DNA of 64,000 nucleotides from Algoriphagus machipongonensis (GTDB lineage: Bacteria; Bacteroidota; Bacteroidia; Cytophagales; Cyclobacteriaceae), in assembly GCF_000166275.1 (NCBI RefSeq), contig NZ_CM001023.1:1392501-1456500 (forward strand). The letters run 5' to 3'. The notes beneath the pieces are model-generated. The model had not been told where the DNA came from. It saw only the letters and a program-made list of their open reading frames with translations, and did not search any database. Shown here one piece after another: positions 52,449-60,080 of this stretch. Position 1 is the stretch's first letter. Each line of letters begins with the position of its first letter. Both the position numbers and the translations under genes were made by a program.

Positions 52449-53816
52449 ATGATCTATAATTCCATCATTGATACCATCGGAAATACACCGATGATCCGAC
52501 TGAATAACCTAGCCAAAGACATTAAAGGAGAGGTATTGGTAAAAGTAGAATACTTTAATCCCGGGAACTCCATGAAAGACCGCATGGCTATCAAAATGGT
52601 GGAGGATGCGGAAAAAGCAGGGCTTTTGAAGCCTGGAGGAACCATTATCGAAGGGACATCTGGTAACACCGGGATGGGACTTGCTTTGGCTGCTGTTGCA
52701 AAAGGCTATAAGTGTATTTTTACCATGGCAGATAAGCAGTCTAAAGAGAAAATTGATATTCTAAAAGCTGTAGGAGCCGAAGTGATCGTTTGTCCAACCA
52801 ATGTTTCTCCAGAAGATCCTAGGTCTTATTATTCAGTAGCTAGAAAGCTGAATGCAGATATACCCAATTCATTTTACCCTAATCAGTACGATAACCTTTC
52901 GAATACGGCAGCTCATTATGAGACTACAGGTCCAGAAATTTGGAAGGATACAGAAGGCAAAATAACGCATTATGCGGCCGGTGTTGGGACGGGCGGTTCC
53001 ATGTGTGGTACAGCCCAGTACTTAAAAGAGCAAAATGCAGATGTGGTGACTGTAGGGATTGATACTTATGGCTCAGTTTTTAAGAAGTACAAAGAGACTG
53101 GGGTTTTTGATGAGAAGGAAGTGTACCCTTATCTGACAGAAGGTATTGGTGAGGATATATTGCCAAAGAATGTCAACTTTGATATGATTGATCACTTTGT
53201 AAAAGTGACTGATAAAGATGCTGCAGTAATGACCCGAAGATTAGCTAAAGAAGAGGGCTTGTTTGTAGGGTGGTCTTGTGGATCTGCTGTGCATGGAGCT
53301 TTAGAATGGGCCAAAGAAAATTTAAAAGAAGGAGATCAGATGGTGGTGATCTTGCCAGACCACGGAACGCGCTATCTAGGAAAAATTTATAATGATGATT
53401 GGATGAGGAATCATGGGTTCCTGGAAGATAGAACTTATTCGAAGGCACGAGATATCATTGCTCAGAGAAGCGGTAGCTATACATTGGTATCCACCAAGAA
53501 GACGGATTCTGTAAGAGATGCTATTCACCTGATGAACAATACCAGCGTTTCCCAAATTCCTGTGATGGAAAATGGAGAAGTAGTAGGGAGTTTGACGGAT
53601 AATAAGCTATTGGCAAAGATTATTGAAAACCCTGCTCTCAAGGATGCCAAGGTTTCTGAAGTCATGGAGGAATCCATGCACTTTGTTGCCATGGATAGTA
53701 CATTGGATGTGCTTTCATCAATGGTAGATAAAGAGAAAGCTGTTTTGGTGAGAGATGTGCAGGATCAGATTCATATCATCACTAAGCATGATATTCTAGA
53801 TGCCTTTACCAAGTAA
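52449..53816 (+). CDS. Cystathionine beta-synthase, PLP-dependent, with CBS domains
   Basis: 455 residues. N-terminal PLP fold II domain: GNTPMIRLNN, the PLP lysine in NPGNSMKDRMA (Lys43 region), GTSGNTGMGLALAA phosphate loop and GVGTGGSMCGTA. C-terminal pair of CBS domains from about 335 (TDSVRDAIHLMNNTSVSQIP, VVGSLTDNKLL, then STLDVLSSMVDKEKAVLVRD). This is the cystathionine beta-synthase layout rather than cysteine synthase, so it joins homocysteine and serine; CBS domains suggest nucleotide control. A -7-like TATTTTTG at 52421-52428 lies 20 bases before the ATG, without a good -33. Confidence 0.88.
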   Translation: MIYNSIIDTIGNTPMIRLNNLAKDIKGEVLVKVEYFNPGNSMKDRMAIKMVEDAEKAGLLKPGGTIIEGTSGNTGMGLALAAVAKGYKCIFTMADKQSKEKIDILKAVGAEVIVCPTNVSPEDPRSYYSVARKLNADIPNSFYPNQYDNLSNTAAHYETTGPEIWKDTEGKITHYAAGVGTGGSMCGTAQYLKEQNADVVTVGIDTYGSVFKKYKETGVFDEKEVYPYLTEGIGEDILPKNVNFDMIDHFVKVTDKDAAVMTRRLAKEEGLFVGWSCGSAVHGALEWAKENLKEGDQMVVILPDHGTRYLGKIYNDDWMRNHGFLEDRTYSKARDIIAQRSGSYTLVSTKKTDSVRDAIHLMNNTSVSQIPVMENGEVVGSLTDNKLLAKIIENPALKDAKVSEVMEESMHFVAMDSTLDVLSSMVDKEKAVLVRDVQDQIHIITKHDILDAFTK

Positions 53817-53826
53817 TTAAAAAAGA

Positions 53827-54492
53827 ATGGATCAAAACAAACTTCATCGAATCATCGATTCGGGGGTGGATTTTAATATTTCACAAATCATTGACAAGGC
53901 CTGGGAGCTTTTTAAAGCCCGGGCCATGTTTCATATAGGCTTTGCTTTTTTAATCGGATCGATTCAGGCATTTTTTTCTATTTATCTGGAAGATTATGCC
54001 TTTATCTACTCAATCTTCATAGCACCTCCGCTGGTTGCAGGATTTTATCTTGTGGGAAATCGGATGACTCAAGGTGAGTATTTTGACTTTCAAAATTACT
54101 TTGATGGATTCAAGTATATTCTTCCATTGATTATTGTGAATTTAATTTCTTCGATCCTGATAGTTTGTGGGCTGATATTATTGATTGTTCCGGGGATCTA
54201 TTTGGGAGTAGGCTATATGTTTAGCTTGCTTTTTGTACTTTTTGGAGGGTTTGATTTTTGGCAGGCAATGGAATTTAGCCGAAGGCTTATCCATAAAAAT
54301 TGGTGGAAATTCTTCGGGTTTGGATTGGTTTTGATTTTGCTCAATATTGGAGGCTTTCTGTTCTTAATAGTAGGGCTCTTAGTTTCCATTCCTGTTACCT
54401 ATCTATCAGTGTATGTTCTTTTTGAGGAACTGACGATTGATGCAGCGGATACAATTGATGAGGGGATTCATCCAGAACAGCAAGGACTTTAA
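53827..54492 (+). CDS. Integral membrane protein of unknown function
   Basis: 221 residues with about six helices: FHIGFAFLIGSIQAFFSIYL, AFIYSIFIAPPLVAGFYLVG, two hairpins in ILPLIIVNLISSILIVCGLI and LLIVPGIYLGVGYMFSLLFV, and two more in FGFGLVLILLNIGGFLFLIV and GLLVSIPVTYLSVYVLFEEL. The 'VPGIYLGVGYMFSLL' stretch is common to proteins annotated as DUF975-like or glycerophosphodiester phosphodiesterase membrane-domain-like, but I cannot assign it. It follows the CBS gene by ten bases and is probably co-transcribed. Confidence 0.7.
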   Translation: MDQNKLHRIIDSGVDFNISQIIDKAWELFKARAMFHIGFAFLIGSIQAFFSIYLEDYAFIYSIFIAPPLVAGFYLVGNRMTQGEYFDFQNYFDGFKYILPLIIVNLISSILIVCGLILLIVPGIYLGVGYMFSLLFVLFGGFDFWQAMEFSRRLIHKNWWKFFGFGLVLILLNIGGFLFLIVGLLVSIPVTYLSVYVLFEELTIDAADTIDEGIHPEQQGL

Positions 54493-54500
54493 GAGAGAAA

Positions 54501-55238
54501 TTAATCTATTGGCATTTTTTCTTCAATAAACGTTTCCAGTTCTATTCGGCATTTTTGTATAAATGCCTCCAGTTCTTGGGATTGGGAATCAGGTGGATCA
54601 ATGGGGTTTAAAAAATAAATTCGAACCTTTCCCGGGCTTAATAAATAGGAACCTCTTTGATGGATTTGAGCTGCTCCAATGATAGCAATGGGATAAATAG
54701 GAATACCAGTTTCTATAGAAAGTCGGAATACTCCTTTATGGAATGGTAGTAAAATCTTGTCAGAGTCATTCCTAGTTCCTTCTGGAGAAACTACAATTGA
54801 GATTCCTTTTTCAAGAATCTGAACCAGTTTCGCTAAACTTTCCTTTCTAGATTCAGGATTTTCTCGATCTACCCAAACTGTCAGCCTACTTATTAAGAAT
54901 CCAAAGACCGGAATGTTTTTGAGTTCTTTCTTGCCAAGTGCTCGCACTTGCTGGGGGATGGCTACTGGGATGATGGGTGCATCAAAGAAAGAGCTATGAT
55001 TGAAAATATAGATATAGGGTTTTTGAAGGTCTATTTTTTCTCGACCATGAATTTCAAAACGAAAACCTGATAAGAATGACCAAGTCCTTGCCCAAACCCG
55101 GATAAAGAAAAATGATATCGTGCCTGCTTTATCACTTAATAGGACTGGAATAAGAATAAAGGGACCTAGAATCAGCATGAGGATACTGAAAATTAGGAGG
55201 GAATAAACAGTAAAAATTGCTTGAAAGATCTTTTGCAT
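54501..55238 (-). CDS. plsC: 1-acyl-sn-glycerol-3-phosphate acyltransferase
   Basis: 245 residues. One N-terminal membrane segment (VYSLLIFSILMLILGPFILI), then the acyltransferase motifs: NHSSFFDAPI (the H-x4-D catalytic pair), a basic block near RVQALG, and VSPEGTRNDS with Glu of motif III. It transfers the second acyl chain to lysophosphatidic acid at the inner membrane. Convergent with the preceding plus-strand gene, eight bases apart. Divergent from the S1 gene. There are many PlsC paralogues in Bacteroidota, so the acyl donor is open. Confidence 0.88.
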   Translation of the reverse strand: MQKIFQAIFTVYSLLIFSILMLILGPFILIPVLLSDKAGTISFFFIRVWARTWSFLSGFRFEIHGREKIDLQKPYIYIFNHSSFFDAPIIPVAIPQQVRALGKKELKNIPVFGFLISRLTVWVDRENPESRKESLAKLVQILEKGISIVVSPEGTRNDSDKILLPFHKGVFRLSIETGIPIYPIAIIGAAQIHQRGSYLLSPGKVRIYFLNPIDPPDSQSQELEAFIQKCRIELETFIEEKMPID

Positions 55239-55410
55239 TCCAAGAATTGGTTACATTTGGGTTCGAATTAATCCTTTTAACTCTTTGCTTGCATAAGCCT
55301 CCGAGCGTTCGGGGGCTTTTTATTTTTAAAGTTAAGCGATAGATTTTTGATTTCTTAAAGAAGAGAATCTACCATAAAAAGTGATATACTTTTCATTTTT
55401 TCTATATCAA

Positions 55411-55441
55411 TTTACGAAATAAAAGAAATTCCGTACCTTTG
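55411..55441 (+). promoter_or_regulatory. Promoter of rpsA
   Basis: -33 TTTA at 55411-55414 and -7 TACCTTTG at 55434-55441, separated by exactly 19 bases. The start point should lie near 55445, so the leader up to the ATG is about 110 bases long. Confidence 0.75.
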
Positions 55442-55529
55442 CAGTCCGTTCGAGTGATCGGCATGATTTAGAAGGTTCTAAATCATTGATTTACAACTAA
55501 AAACCCGCAGTCAAGTGACTCGAGGACTG
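55442..55529 (+). promoter_or_regulatory. Structured 5' leader of rpsA
   Basis: CAGTCC (55442-55447) and TCGAG (55450-55454) pair with CTCGA (55519-55523) and GGACTG (55524-55529): an 11-pair closing helix with a 2-base bulge. Inside is a perfect hairpin, ATGATTTAGAA (55463-55473) with TTCTAAATCAT (55476-55486). A competing hairpin AGTCA/TGACT (55509-55520) overlaps the closing helix. In E. coli, S1 represses its own mRNA through leader hairpins; a similar role is inferred here. Confidence 0.6.
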
Positions 55530-55554
55530 ATGGGATTTCAGAGTCAAAAATATT

Positions 55555-57327
55555 ATGTCTAACAAAGAAGATTTTAACTGGGACAATTTCGAAACCAAAG
55601 GTTTTGGAGAAGGATACTCTAAAGAGCAGAAAGCTCAAATGGAGTCCATGTACGAAGGTACGCTAAATGAAATCACTGAGAAAGAGGTGATTAAAGGAAC
55701 TGTAGTAGGTGTTAACGACAAAGACGTGATCATCAACATCGGTTTCAAATCAGATGGTTTAGTGCCTTTGAACGAATTCCGTGATTTGGAATCCATCAAA
55801 CCTGGGGACGAAGTAGAAGTATTCATCGAAGAGCAGGAGAATGCTTTGGGTCAATTGATCCTTTCCCGTAAGAAAGCCAAAATCGTTCGTGCATGGCAAG
55901 ACATCGAAGATGCGCTTGAGCATGACAATGTGATCGAAGGTTTGGTTAAGAGAAGAACTAAGGGTGGTTTGATCGTAGATATCTACGGTGTTGAAGCATT
56001 CTTGCCAGGTTCTCAAATCGATGTGAAGCCTATTAGAGATTTCGATATCTATGTAGGTAAGAAAATGGAAGTGAAAGTGGTGAAAATCAACCACGCCAAT
56101 GATAACGTTGTAGTTTCTCACAAAGTGTTGATCGAGAAAGATCTTGAGAAGCAGAAAGCGGAGATCCTAAACAACCTAGAGAAAGGTCAAGTATTGGAAG
56201 GTGTGATCAAAAACATGACCAACTTCGGTGTATTCATCGACTTGGGTGGTGTAGATGGTCTTCTTCACATCACAGATATTTCTTGGGGACGTATCAATCA
56301 TCCAGAAGAAGTATTGCAGCTTGATCAGAAAGTTCAGATTGTTGTACTTGACTTTGATGATGATAAGAAGAGAATTTCTTTGGGTATGAAGCAATTGACT
56401 GCTCATCCATGGGATTCATTGGCTTCTAACCTTGAAGTTGGTTCTAAAGTAAGAGGTAAGATTGTAAACGTAGCTGACTACGGTGCATTCCTTGAGCTTG
56501 CTCCAGGTGTTGAAGGTTTGATCCACGTATCTGAAATGAGCTGGTCTCAGCACTTGAGAAACCCTGCTGACTTCGTGAAAGTTGGGGATGAAATCGATGC
56601 TGTTGTATTGACTCTTGATAAGGACGAAAGAAAAATGTCATTGGGTATCAAGCAATTGACTGAAGATCCATGGACTAAGAATGATATGAGCACTAAGTAT
56701 GCTGTAGGTACTAAGCACACTGGTGTAGTAAGAAACTTGACTAACTTCGGTCTTTTCCTAGAATTGGAAGAGGGTATCGACGGTTTGGTTCACGTATCTG
56801 ATCTTTCTTGGACTAAGAAAATCAAGCACCCATCTGAGTTTGTGAAAGTTGGAGATGAGCTAGAAGTAGCTGTACTTGAGCTTGACGTAGACAACAGAAG
56901 ATTGGCACTTGGTCATAAGCAATTGGAAGAGAATCCATGGGATACTTTCGAGAATGTATTCCCAGTAGGATCTATCCATAAGTGTACTGTTGTTTCTAAA
57001 AACGACAAAGGTGCTGTTCTTGAGCTTCCTTACGGATTGGAAGGTTTCGCGACCATCAAAAATCTAGACAAAGAAGACGGTTCTCAGGTTGAAGCAGGTG
57101 ATTCTGTAGATTTCCGAGTAACTGAATTCTCTAAGGATGACAAGAGAATTGTACTTTCTCACACTGCAACATTCAAAGAAGAGGCAGCAGCTCCAGCTCC
57201 TAAGCCAGCTGCTAAGAAAGAAGCGAAGAAAAAATCTGAGTCTTCTTCAACTCCAGCTGAAAAGTCTACTCTAGGTGACTTGGATGCATTGTCTCAATTG
57301 AAAGAGCAAATGGATGGAAAGAAGTAA
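55555..57327 (+). CDS. rpsA: 30S ribosomal protein S1
   Basis: 590 residues with six S1 OB-fold repeats, at about 40-105 (GTVVGVNDKDVIINIGFKSD), 120-185, 205-275 (GVIKNMTNFGVFIDLGGVDG), 290-360 (GKIVNVADYGAFLELAPGVE), 375-445 (GVVRNLTNFGLFLELEEGID) and 460-530, then a low-complexity Ala/Pro/Lys tail (APAPKPAAKKEAKKKSESSS). S1 recruits mRNA to the small subunit. It is strongly expressed: codon choice is visibly biased (GAC/GAA/GGT) relative to its neighbours. It has its own promoter, a structured leader and a strong terminator. Confidence 0.96.
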   Translation: MSNKEDFNWDNFETKGFGEGYSKEQKAQMESMYEGTLNEITEKEVIKGTVVGVNDKDVIINIGFKSDGLVPLNEFRDLESIKPGDEVEVFIEEQENALGQLILSRKKAKIVRAWQDIEDALEHDNVIEGLVKRRTKGGLIVDIYGVEAFLPGSQIDVKPIRDFDIYVGKKMEVKVVKINHANDNVVVSHKVLIEKDLEKQKAEILNNLEKGQVLEGVIKNMTNFGVFIDLGGVDGLLHITDISWGRINHPEEVLQLDQKVQIVVLDFDDDKKRISLGMKQLTAHPWDSLASNLEVGSKVRGKIVNVADYGAFLELAPGVEGLIHVSEMSWSQHLRNPADFVKVGDEIDAVVLTLDKDERKMSLGIKQLTEDPWTKNDMSTKYAVGTKHTGVVRNLTNFGLFLELEEGIDGLVHVSDLSWTKKIKHPSEFVKVGDELEVAVLELDVDNRRLALGHKQLEENPWDTFENVFPVGSIHKCTVVSKNDKGAVLELPYGLEGFATIKNLDKEDGSQVEAGDSVDFRVTEFSKDDKRIVLSHTATFKEEAAAPAPKPAAKKEAKKKSESSSTPAEKSTLGDLDALSQLKEQMDGKK

Positions 57328-57360
57328 GAATTTAGATTCTAAACTTTCTATATAATAAAG

Positions 57361-57388
57361 AACGCCGGCTGCGAAGTCGGCGTTTTTT
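57361..57388 (+). terminator. Terminator of rpsA
   Basis: AACGCCGGCT at 57361-57370 pairs with AGTCGGCGTT at 57375-57384 (one G-U pair) around a GCGA tetraloop, followed by TTTT. Confidence 0.88.
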
Positions 57389-57433
57389 CGTTTTTAACCA
57401 CAGATGTAGGGAAGTTCACCCAAAGTGCGCAAT

Positions 57434-57446
57434 TGTCAGGCTGAGC
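57434..57446. repeat. Fragment of the TGTCAGGCTGAGC repeat family
   Basis: TGTCAGGCTGAGC matches, with one change, the end of the element at 21390-21526. The following 80 bases contain short inverted words (AAGTCCA with TGGACTT) but no full second arm. It is a fragment of a dispersed non-coding repeat. Confidence 0.45.
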
Positions 57447-57597
57447 AAAGTCCAAGCCTTATTGGCTTTCATTGCTGTCCTGCTTCTCCAGAAGCTGGAC
57501 TTCTTCTAAGGATTATTCCAGCTTTTAATTCGGATGTGTAGCATAGCAGTTCTTACTTCCGTCTTGGCATAGCTATTTGATCATTAAATTGAATCCT

Positions 57598-58194
57598 ATG
57601 AAAACCAAACTCTTACCATTCGTATTACTGTTGATTAGTTTTTCAGCTATAGCTCAATCTTCTTTAGAGGTTAAAGGTTATTTTGGAGTATCAGGTAGTA
57701 CTGTGGCAAGAAAAGTGGAACTAACTGGCGCAAGTTCTGTGGAGATGAATAGTCTAATGGAACTTGGTCTGCTTCTTTCAAAAAATGTAGGAGGAAACTT
57801 TAGAGTCACCACGGGGATTAATTATTCATTTGGAGAGGTGGATTTTAGTCCGATGATCTGCCCTAACTGCAGCATGGATTTATTATATGTACATAATTAT
57901 GATTTCAAAATGATTTCAGTTCCAGTGTATGGAGAGTATCATTTTTGGAACTATCTCTATCTGGCTGCAGGTCCATTGCTAGACTTTCAGCGATCAAAAG
58001 ATAATAACTTCTCTGACCAAAGTGGCTTGGGCTATTTGATAGGCTTGGGAGGGAAGTATGACGCTAACAATTTTTCTTTTTCCATCTTCCCAAATTACAA
58101 AAGGCATGGAGCAATTCCATTTGATGATTCGGCCCAATACAAGCATATCCTTCAGGAGTTGGGCCTTCAGTTTGGTGTAGGGTATCGGTTTTAA
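57598..58194 (+). CDS. Outer-membrane beta-barrel protein
   Basis: 198 residues from the ATG at 57598, which puts the signal peptide (KLLPFVLLLISFSAIAQ) first; the ATG at 57577 adds seven residues. The mature part alternates short strands and turns (SLEVKGYFGVSGSTVARKVE, RVTTGINYSFGEVDFSP, YLYLAAGPLLDFQRSKDN, SFSIFPNYKR) and ends LGLQFGVGYRF with the terminal Phe of BAM substrates. It contains one Cys-x-x-Cys (MICPNCSM). Function unknown. Terminated by a strong stem. Confidence 0.8.
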   Translation: MKTKLLPFVLLLISFSAIAQSSLEVKGYFGVSGSTVARKVELTGASSVEMNSLMELGLLLSKNVGGNFRVTTGINYSFGEVDFSPMICPNCSMDLLYVHNYDFKMISVPVYGEYHFWNYLYLAAGPLLDFQRSKDNNFSDQSGLGYLIGLGGKYDANNFSFSIFPNYKRHGAIPFDDSAQYKHILQELGLQFGVGYRF

Positions 58195-58216
58195 AAAAGA
58201 AACTTATAATTAATTG

Positions 58217-58250
58217 AAAGCGCTCTATTCAAATAGAGCGCTTTTTTTAT
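58217..58250 (+). terminator. Terminator of the beta-barrel gene
   Basis: AAAGCGCTCTATT at 58217-58229 with its complement at 58232-58244, a tight loop, then more T. It lies 22 bases past the stop. Confidence 0.87.
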
Positions 58251-58300
58251 TTGTCTTGGTGAAAGCGATTAGAGATTTTGGGAAAAATACAATGAAACAA

Positions 58301-58330
58301 AAAAAGCATCCCGAAATCAGGATGCTTTTT
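58301..58330 (-). terminator. Terminator of tRNA-Cys
   Basis: AAAAAGCATCC at 58301-58311 pairs with GGATGCTTTTT at 58320-58330. On the minus strand it sits five bases below the tRNA 3' end and runs into a T-rich stretch. Confidence 0.83.
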
Positions 58331-58335
58331 GGATG

Positions 58336-58406
58336 AGGTCGAGAGCGGATTCGAACCGCTGTACAAGGTTTTGCAGACCTCTGCCTAGCCACTCGGCCAC
58401 TCGACC
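58336..58406 (-). tRNA. tRNA-Cys (anticodon GCA)
   Basis: 71 bases, no encoded CCA. The acceptor stem GGTCGAG/CTCGACC is perfect and the discriminator is U, as required for cysteine tRNAs. The anticodon loop CTGCAAA has GCA. The T arm holds GGTTCGAATCC and the D arm GCCGAGTGGCTAGGC. It has its own promoter and terminator. Confidence 0.97.
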
Positions 58407-58423
58407 ATTTGTGAAATGGAATG

Positions 58424-58454
58424 CAAATCTAGAGAATATCTTTTTTGAAGCAAA
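58424..58454 (-). promoter_or_regulatory. Promoter of tRNA-Cys
   Basis: Minus strand: -33 TTTG at 58454-58451, 19-base spacer, -7 TAGATTTG at 58431-58424. Confidence 0.78.
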
Positions 58455-58697
58455 ACTACCTTCCAATATTTTCTCGATAAAGCATCAATGAACTTCCCAA
58501 AGTATTGAATTTCAAGTTAGAAAATTTCTAAAAACGAACATTTTTTCTTCTAGTTATATCCTGAAACAAAAACTATTTTATTTATAAAGATTCTAAATAA
58601 AATAACTTGATGAATAATTATTGTAAAATGTTGAAAATCAATAGGGTAAACTGGTAATTGCTGGAATGTAATGTTAGTTATTAGTATTCAATTCATG

Positions 58698-58728
58698 TTT
58701 GAAAAATAGAGCCCGGGTAGTACCTTTG
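58698..58728 (+). promoter_or_regulatory. Promoter of the Alternative Complex III operon
   Basis: -33 TTTG at 58698-58701, 19-base spacer, -7 TACCTTTG at 58721-58728. The leader to the actA ATG is about 40 bases. Confidence 0.8.
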
Positions 58729-58772
58729 CAGGGGTTATTGAAAACCGCTTAAACTATTTAATTAGCTAAATT

Positions 58773-60041
58773 ATGTTATCCAAACGCTCGTTAGTAGGGG
58801 TTCGATGGAATGTTCGCACGCTGGCAGTGCTGTTTTTCATGCTGATGGGGATTCAGGCTTTTGCCCAGGATTCTTCTGTCGATAGTAGTGATGAAGCAGT
58901 ATCAGCAGGTAAAACTCTTTTTGATACAAACTGTAAAACGTGCCACAGACTTGATACGAAGTTAGTAGGTCCAGCTTTAAGAGGAGCTACCGAAAGGCAA
59001 CCTATTGATAATGTTAAGAGCTTTATCAAAAATTCCCAGGCCTTAATCGCATCTGGAGATTCTTATGCAAACGATTTGTATGCAGAATACGGGAATACTC
59101 AGATGCCTGCTCACATGTTCTTAAGTGATGATGATTTAAATAATCTTCTCTCTTATATAGAATATGGAGACAAAGCAGATCCAGCTGCGGCTGCTGCAGC
59201 TGCAGGTACTGAAGGAGCGGCAGGTGCTGCTACTACCGGTGGAGGTATTCCTAATGAATATCTAACAGTTATTTTAGCTGTATTGGTAGTTGTCTTGTTG
59301 CTGATTTTGGTTGTCTTGGGATTGATTATCTCAGTTCTAACCAAGTACCTAAACAAGCAAGAGCTTGATGAGGACGACAAAGAGTTTGTTTCTCAAAAGT
59401 TCGAAGCTGGCAAAATCTTTAAGAGTGATGGATTTATCATCATTGTCACTGCAATTGTTATTGCTTTGGTAGCGAAGACTGCTCTTGATGGACTTTACTC
59501 AGTAGGTGTTCAGCAAGGTTATGCCCCAAAACAACCTATTGCATATTCACATAAATTACATGCTGGTACCTTAGAGATCGAATGTCAGTATTGCCATACG
59601 GGTGTCGAGATCGGAAGATCAGCAAATATACCTTCACCTAATATTTGTATGAACTGCCACACTCATGTGCAGAATGTACAAGGAGCAGAAGGTGTTTCTC
59701 CAGAAATCCAGAAAATCTACGATGCTGTGGATACCAACACTCCAATTGAGTGGGTGCGTGTTCACAACCTTCCGGATTTAGCATATTTCAATCACTCTCA
59801 GCACGTAAAAGTGGGAGGGATCGAATGTCAAACTTGCCACGGACCGATTCAGGAAATGGAAGTGGTAGGACAGCATAGTGCTTTGACTATGGGCTGGTGT
59901 ATCGATTGTCACAGAAAGACCGAGATTGCTACTGAAGGCAATGCCTATTATGATAAGTTGGTACAGATTCATGCAGATTCTAAAGATGCCCTAAAGGTGA
60001 AAGACATCGGTGGGCTCGAATGTGCTAAGTGCCACTATTAA
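58773..60041 (+). CDS. actA: Alternative Complex III multihaem subunit ActA with fused N-terminal monohaem domain
   Basis: 422 residues with six CxxCH motifs: Cys54 (CKTCH), 271 (CQYCH), 292 (CMNCH), 352 (CQTCH), 376 (CIDCH) and 417 (CAKCH). The last five make the ActA pentahaem part. The first belongs to a separate cytochrome c domain (residues 40-135) with a likely axial Met in QMPAHMFLSD. An Ala-rich linker (137-157) and a membrane helix (EYLTVILAVLVVVLLLILVV) follow, and a second helix at about 219-237. The signal peptide ends FAQ at 32. In Rhodothermus the monohaem cytochrome (ActE) is a separate subunit, so this is a fusion. ActA carries electrons from menaquinol toward the oxidase. Confidence 0.92.
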   Translation: MLSKRSLVGVRWNVRTLAVLFFMLMGIQAFAQDSSVDSSDEAVSAGKTLFDTNCKTCHRLDTKLVGPALRGATERQPIDNVKSFIKNSQALIASGDSYANDLYAEYGNTQMPAHMFLSDDDLNNLLSYIEYGDKADPAAAAAAAGTEGAAGAATTGGGIPNEYLTVILAVLVVVLLLILVVLGLIISVLTKYLNKQELDEDDKEFVSQKFEAGKIFKSDGFIIIVTAIVIALVAKTALDGLYSVGVQQGYAPKQPIAYSHKLHAGTLEIECQYCHTGVEIGRSANIPSPNICMNCHTHVQNVQGAEGVSPEIQKIYDAVDTNTPIEWVRVHNLPDLAYFNHSQHVKVGGIECQTCHGPIQEMEVVGQHSALTMGWCIDCHRKTEIATEGNAYYDKLVQIHADSKDALKVKDIGGLECAKCHY

Positions 60042-60080
60042 TTCATTATCCTTTTTGCAAATTCATTCCTAGATCATAAA

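Larger units (their letters stand above)
55239..55554. other. Divergent region between plsC and rpsA
   Basis: It holds a terminator-like stem, AAGCCTCCGA (55295-55304) with a G/C-rich partner to 55318 followed by T, which is oriented for the plus strand and has no obvious upstream gene; the rpsA promoter; and a 110-base structured leader. No open frame was seen. Confidence 0.5.
58407..58772. other. Divergent region between tRNA-Cys and the Alternative Complex III operon
   Basis: 366 AT-rich bases. The tRNA-Cys promoter (58424-58454, minus) and the actA promoter (58698-58728, plus) are at the two ends; the roughly 240 bases between show no open frame, repeat or hairpin that I could identify. 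Confidence 0.5.

Noticed and set aside
55463..55486. Fur-like palindrome TTTAGA-n4-TCTAAA in the rpsA leader
   Set aside because: The centre is 4 bases, not 5 as in the receptor boxes, it lies downstream of the promoter, and S1 has no reason for iron control. An RNA hairpin is the better reading.
55759..56121. A 120-codon antisense frame inside rpsA
   Set aside because: The sense strand encodes conserved S1 repeats; the antisense frame is a by-product of biased codon use.
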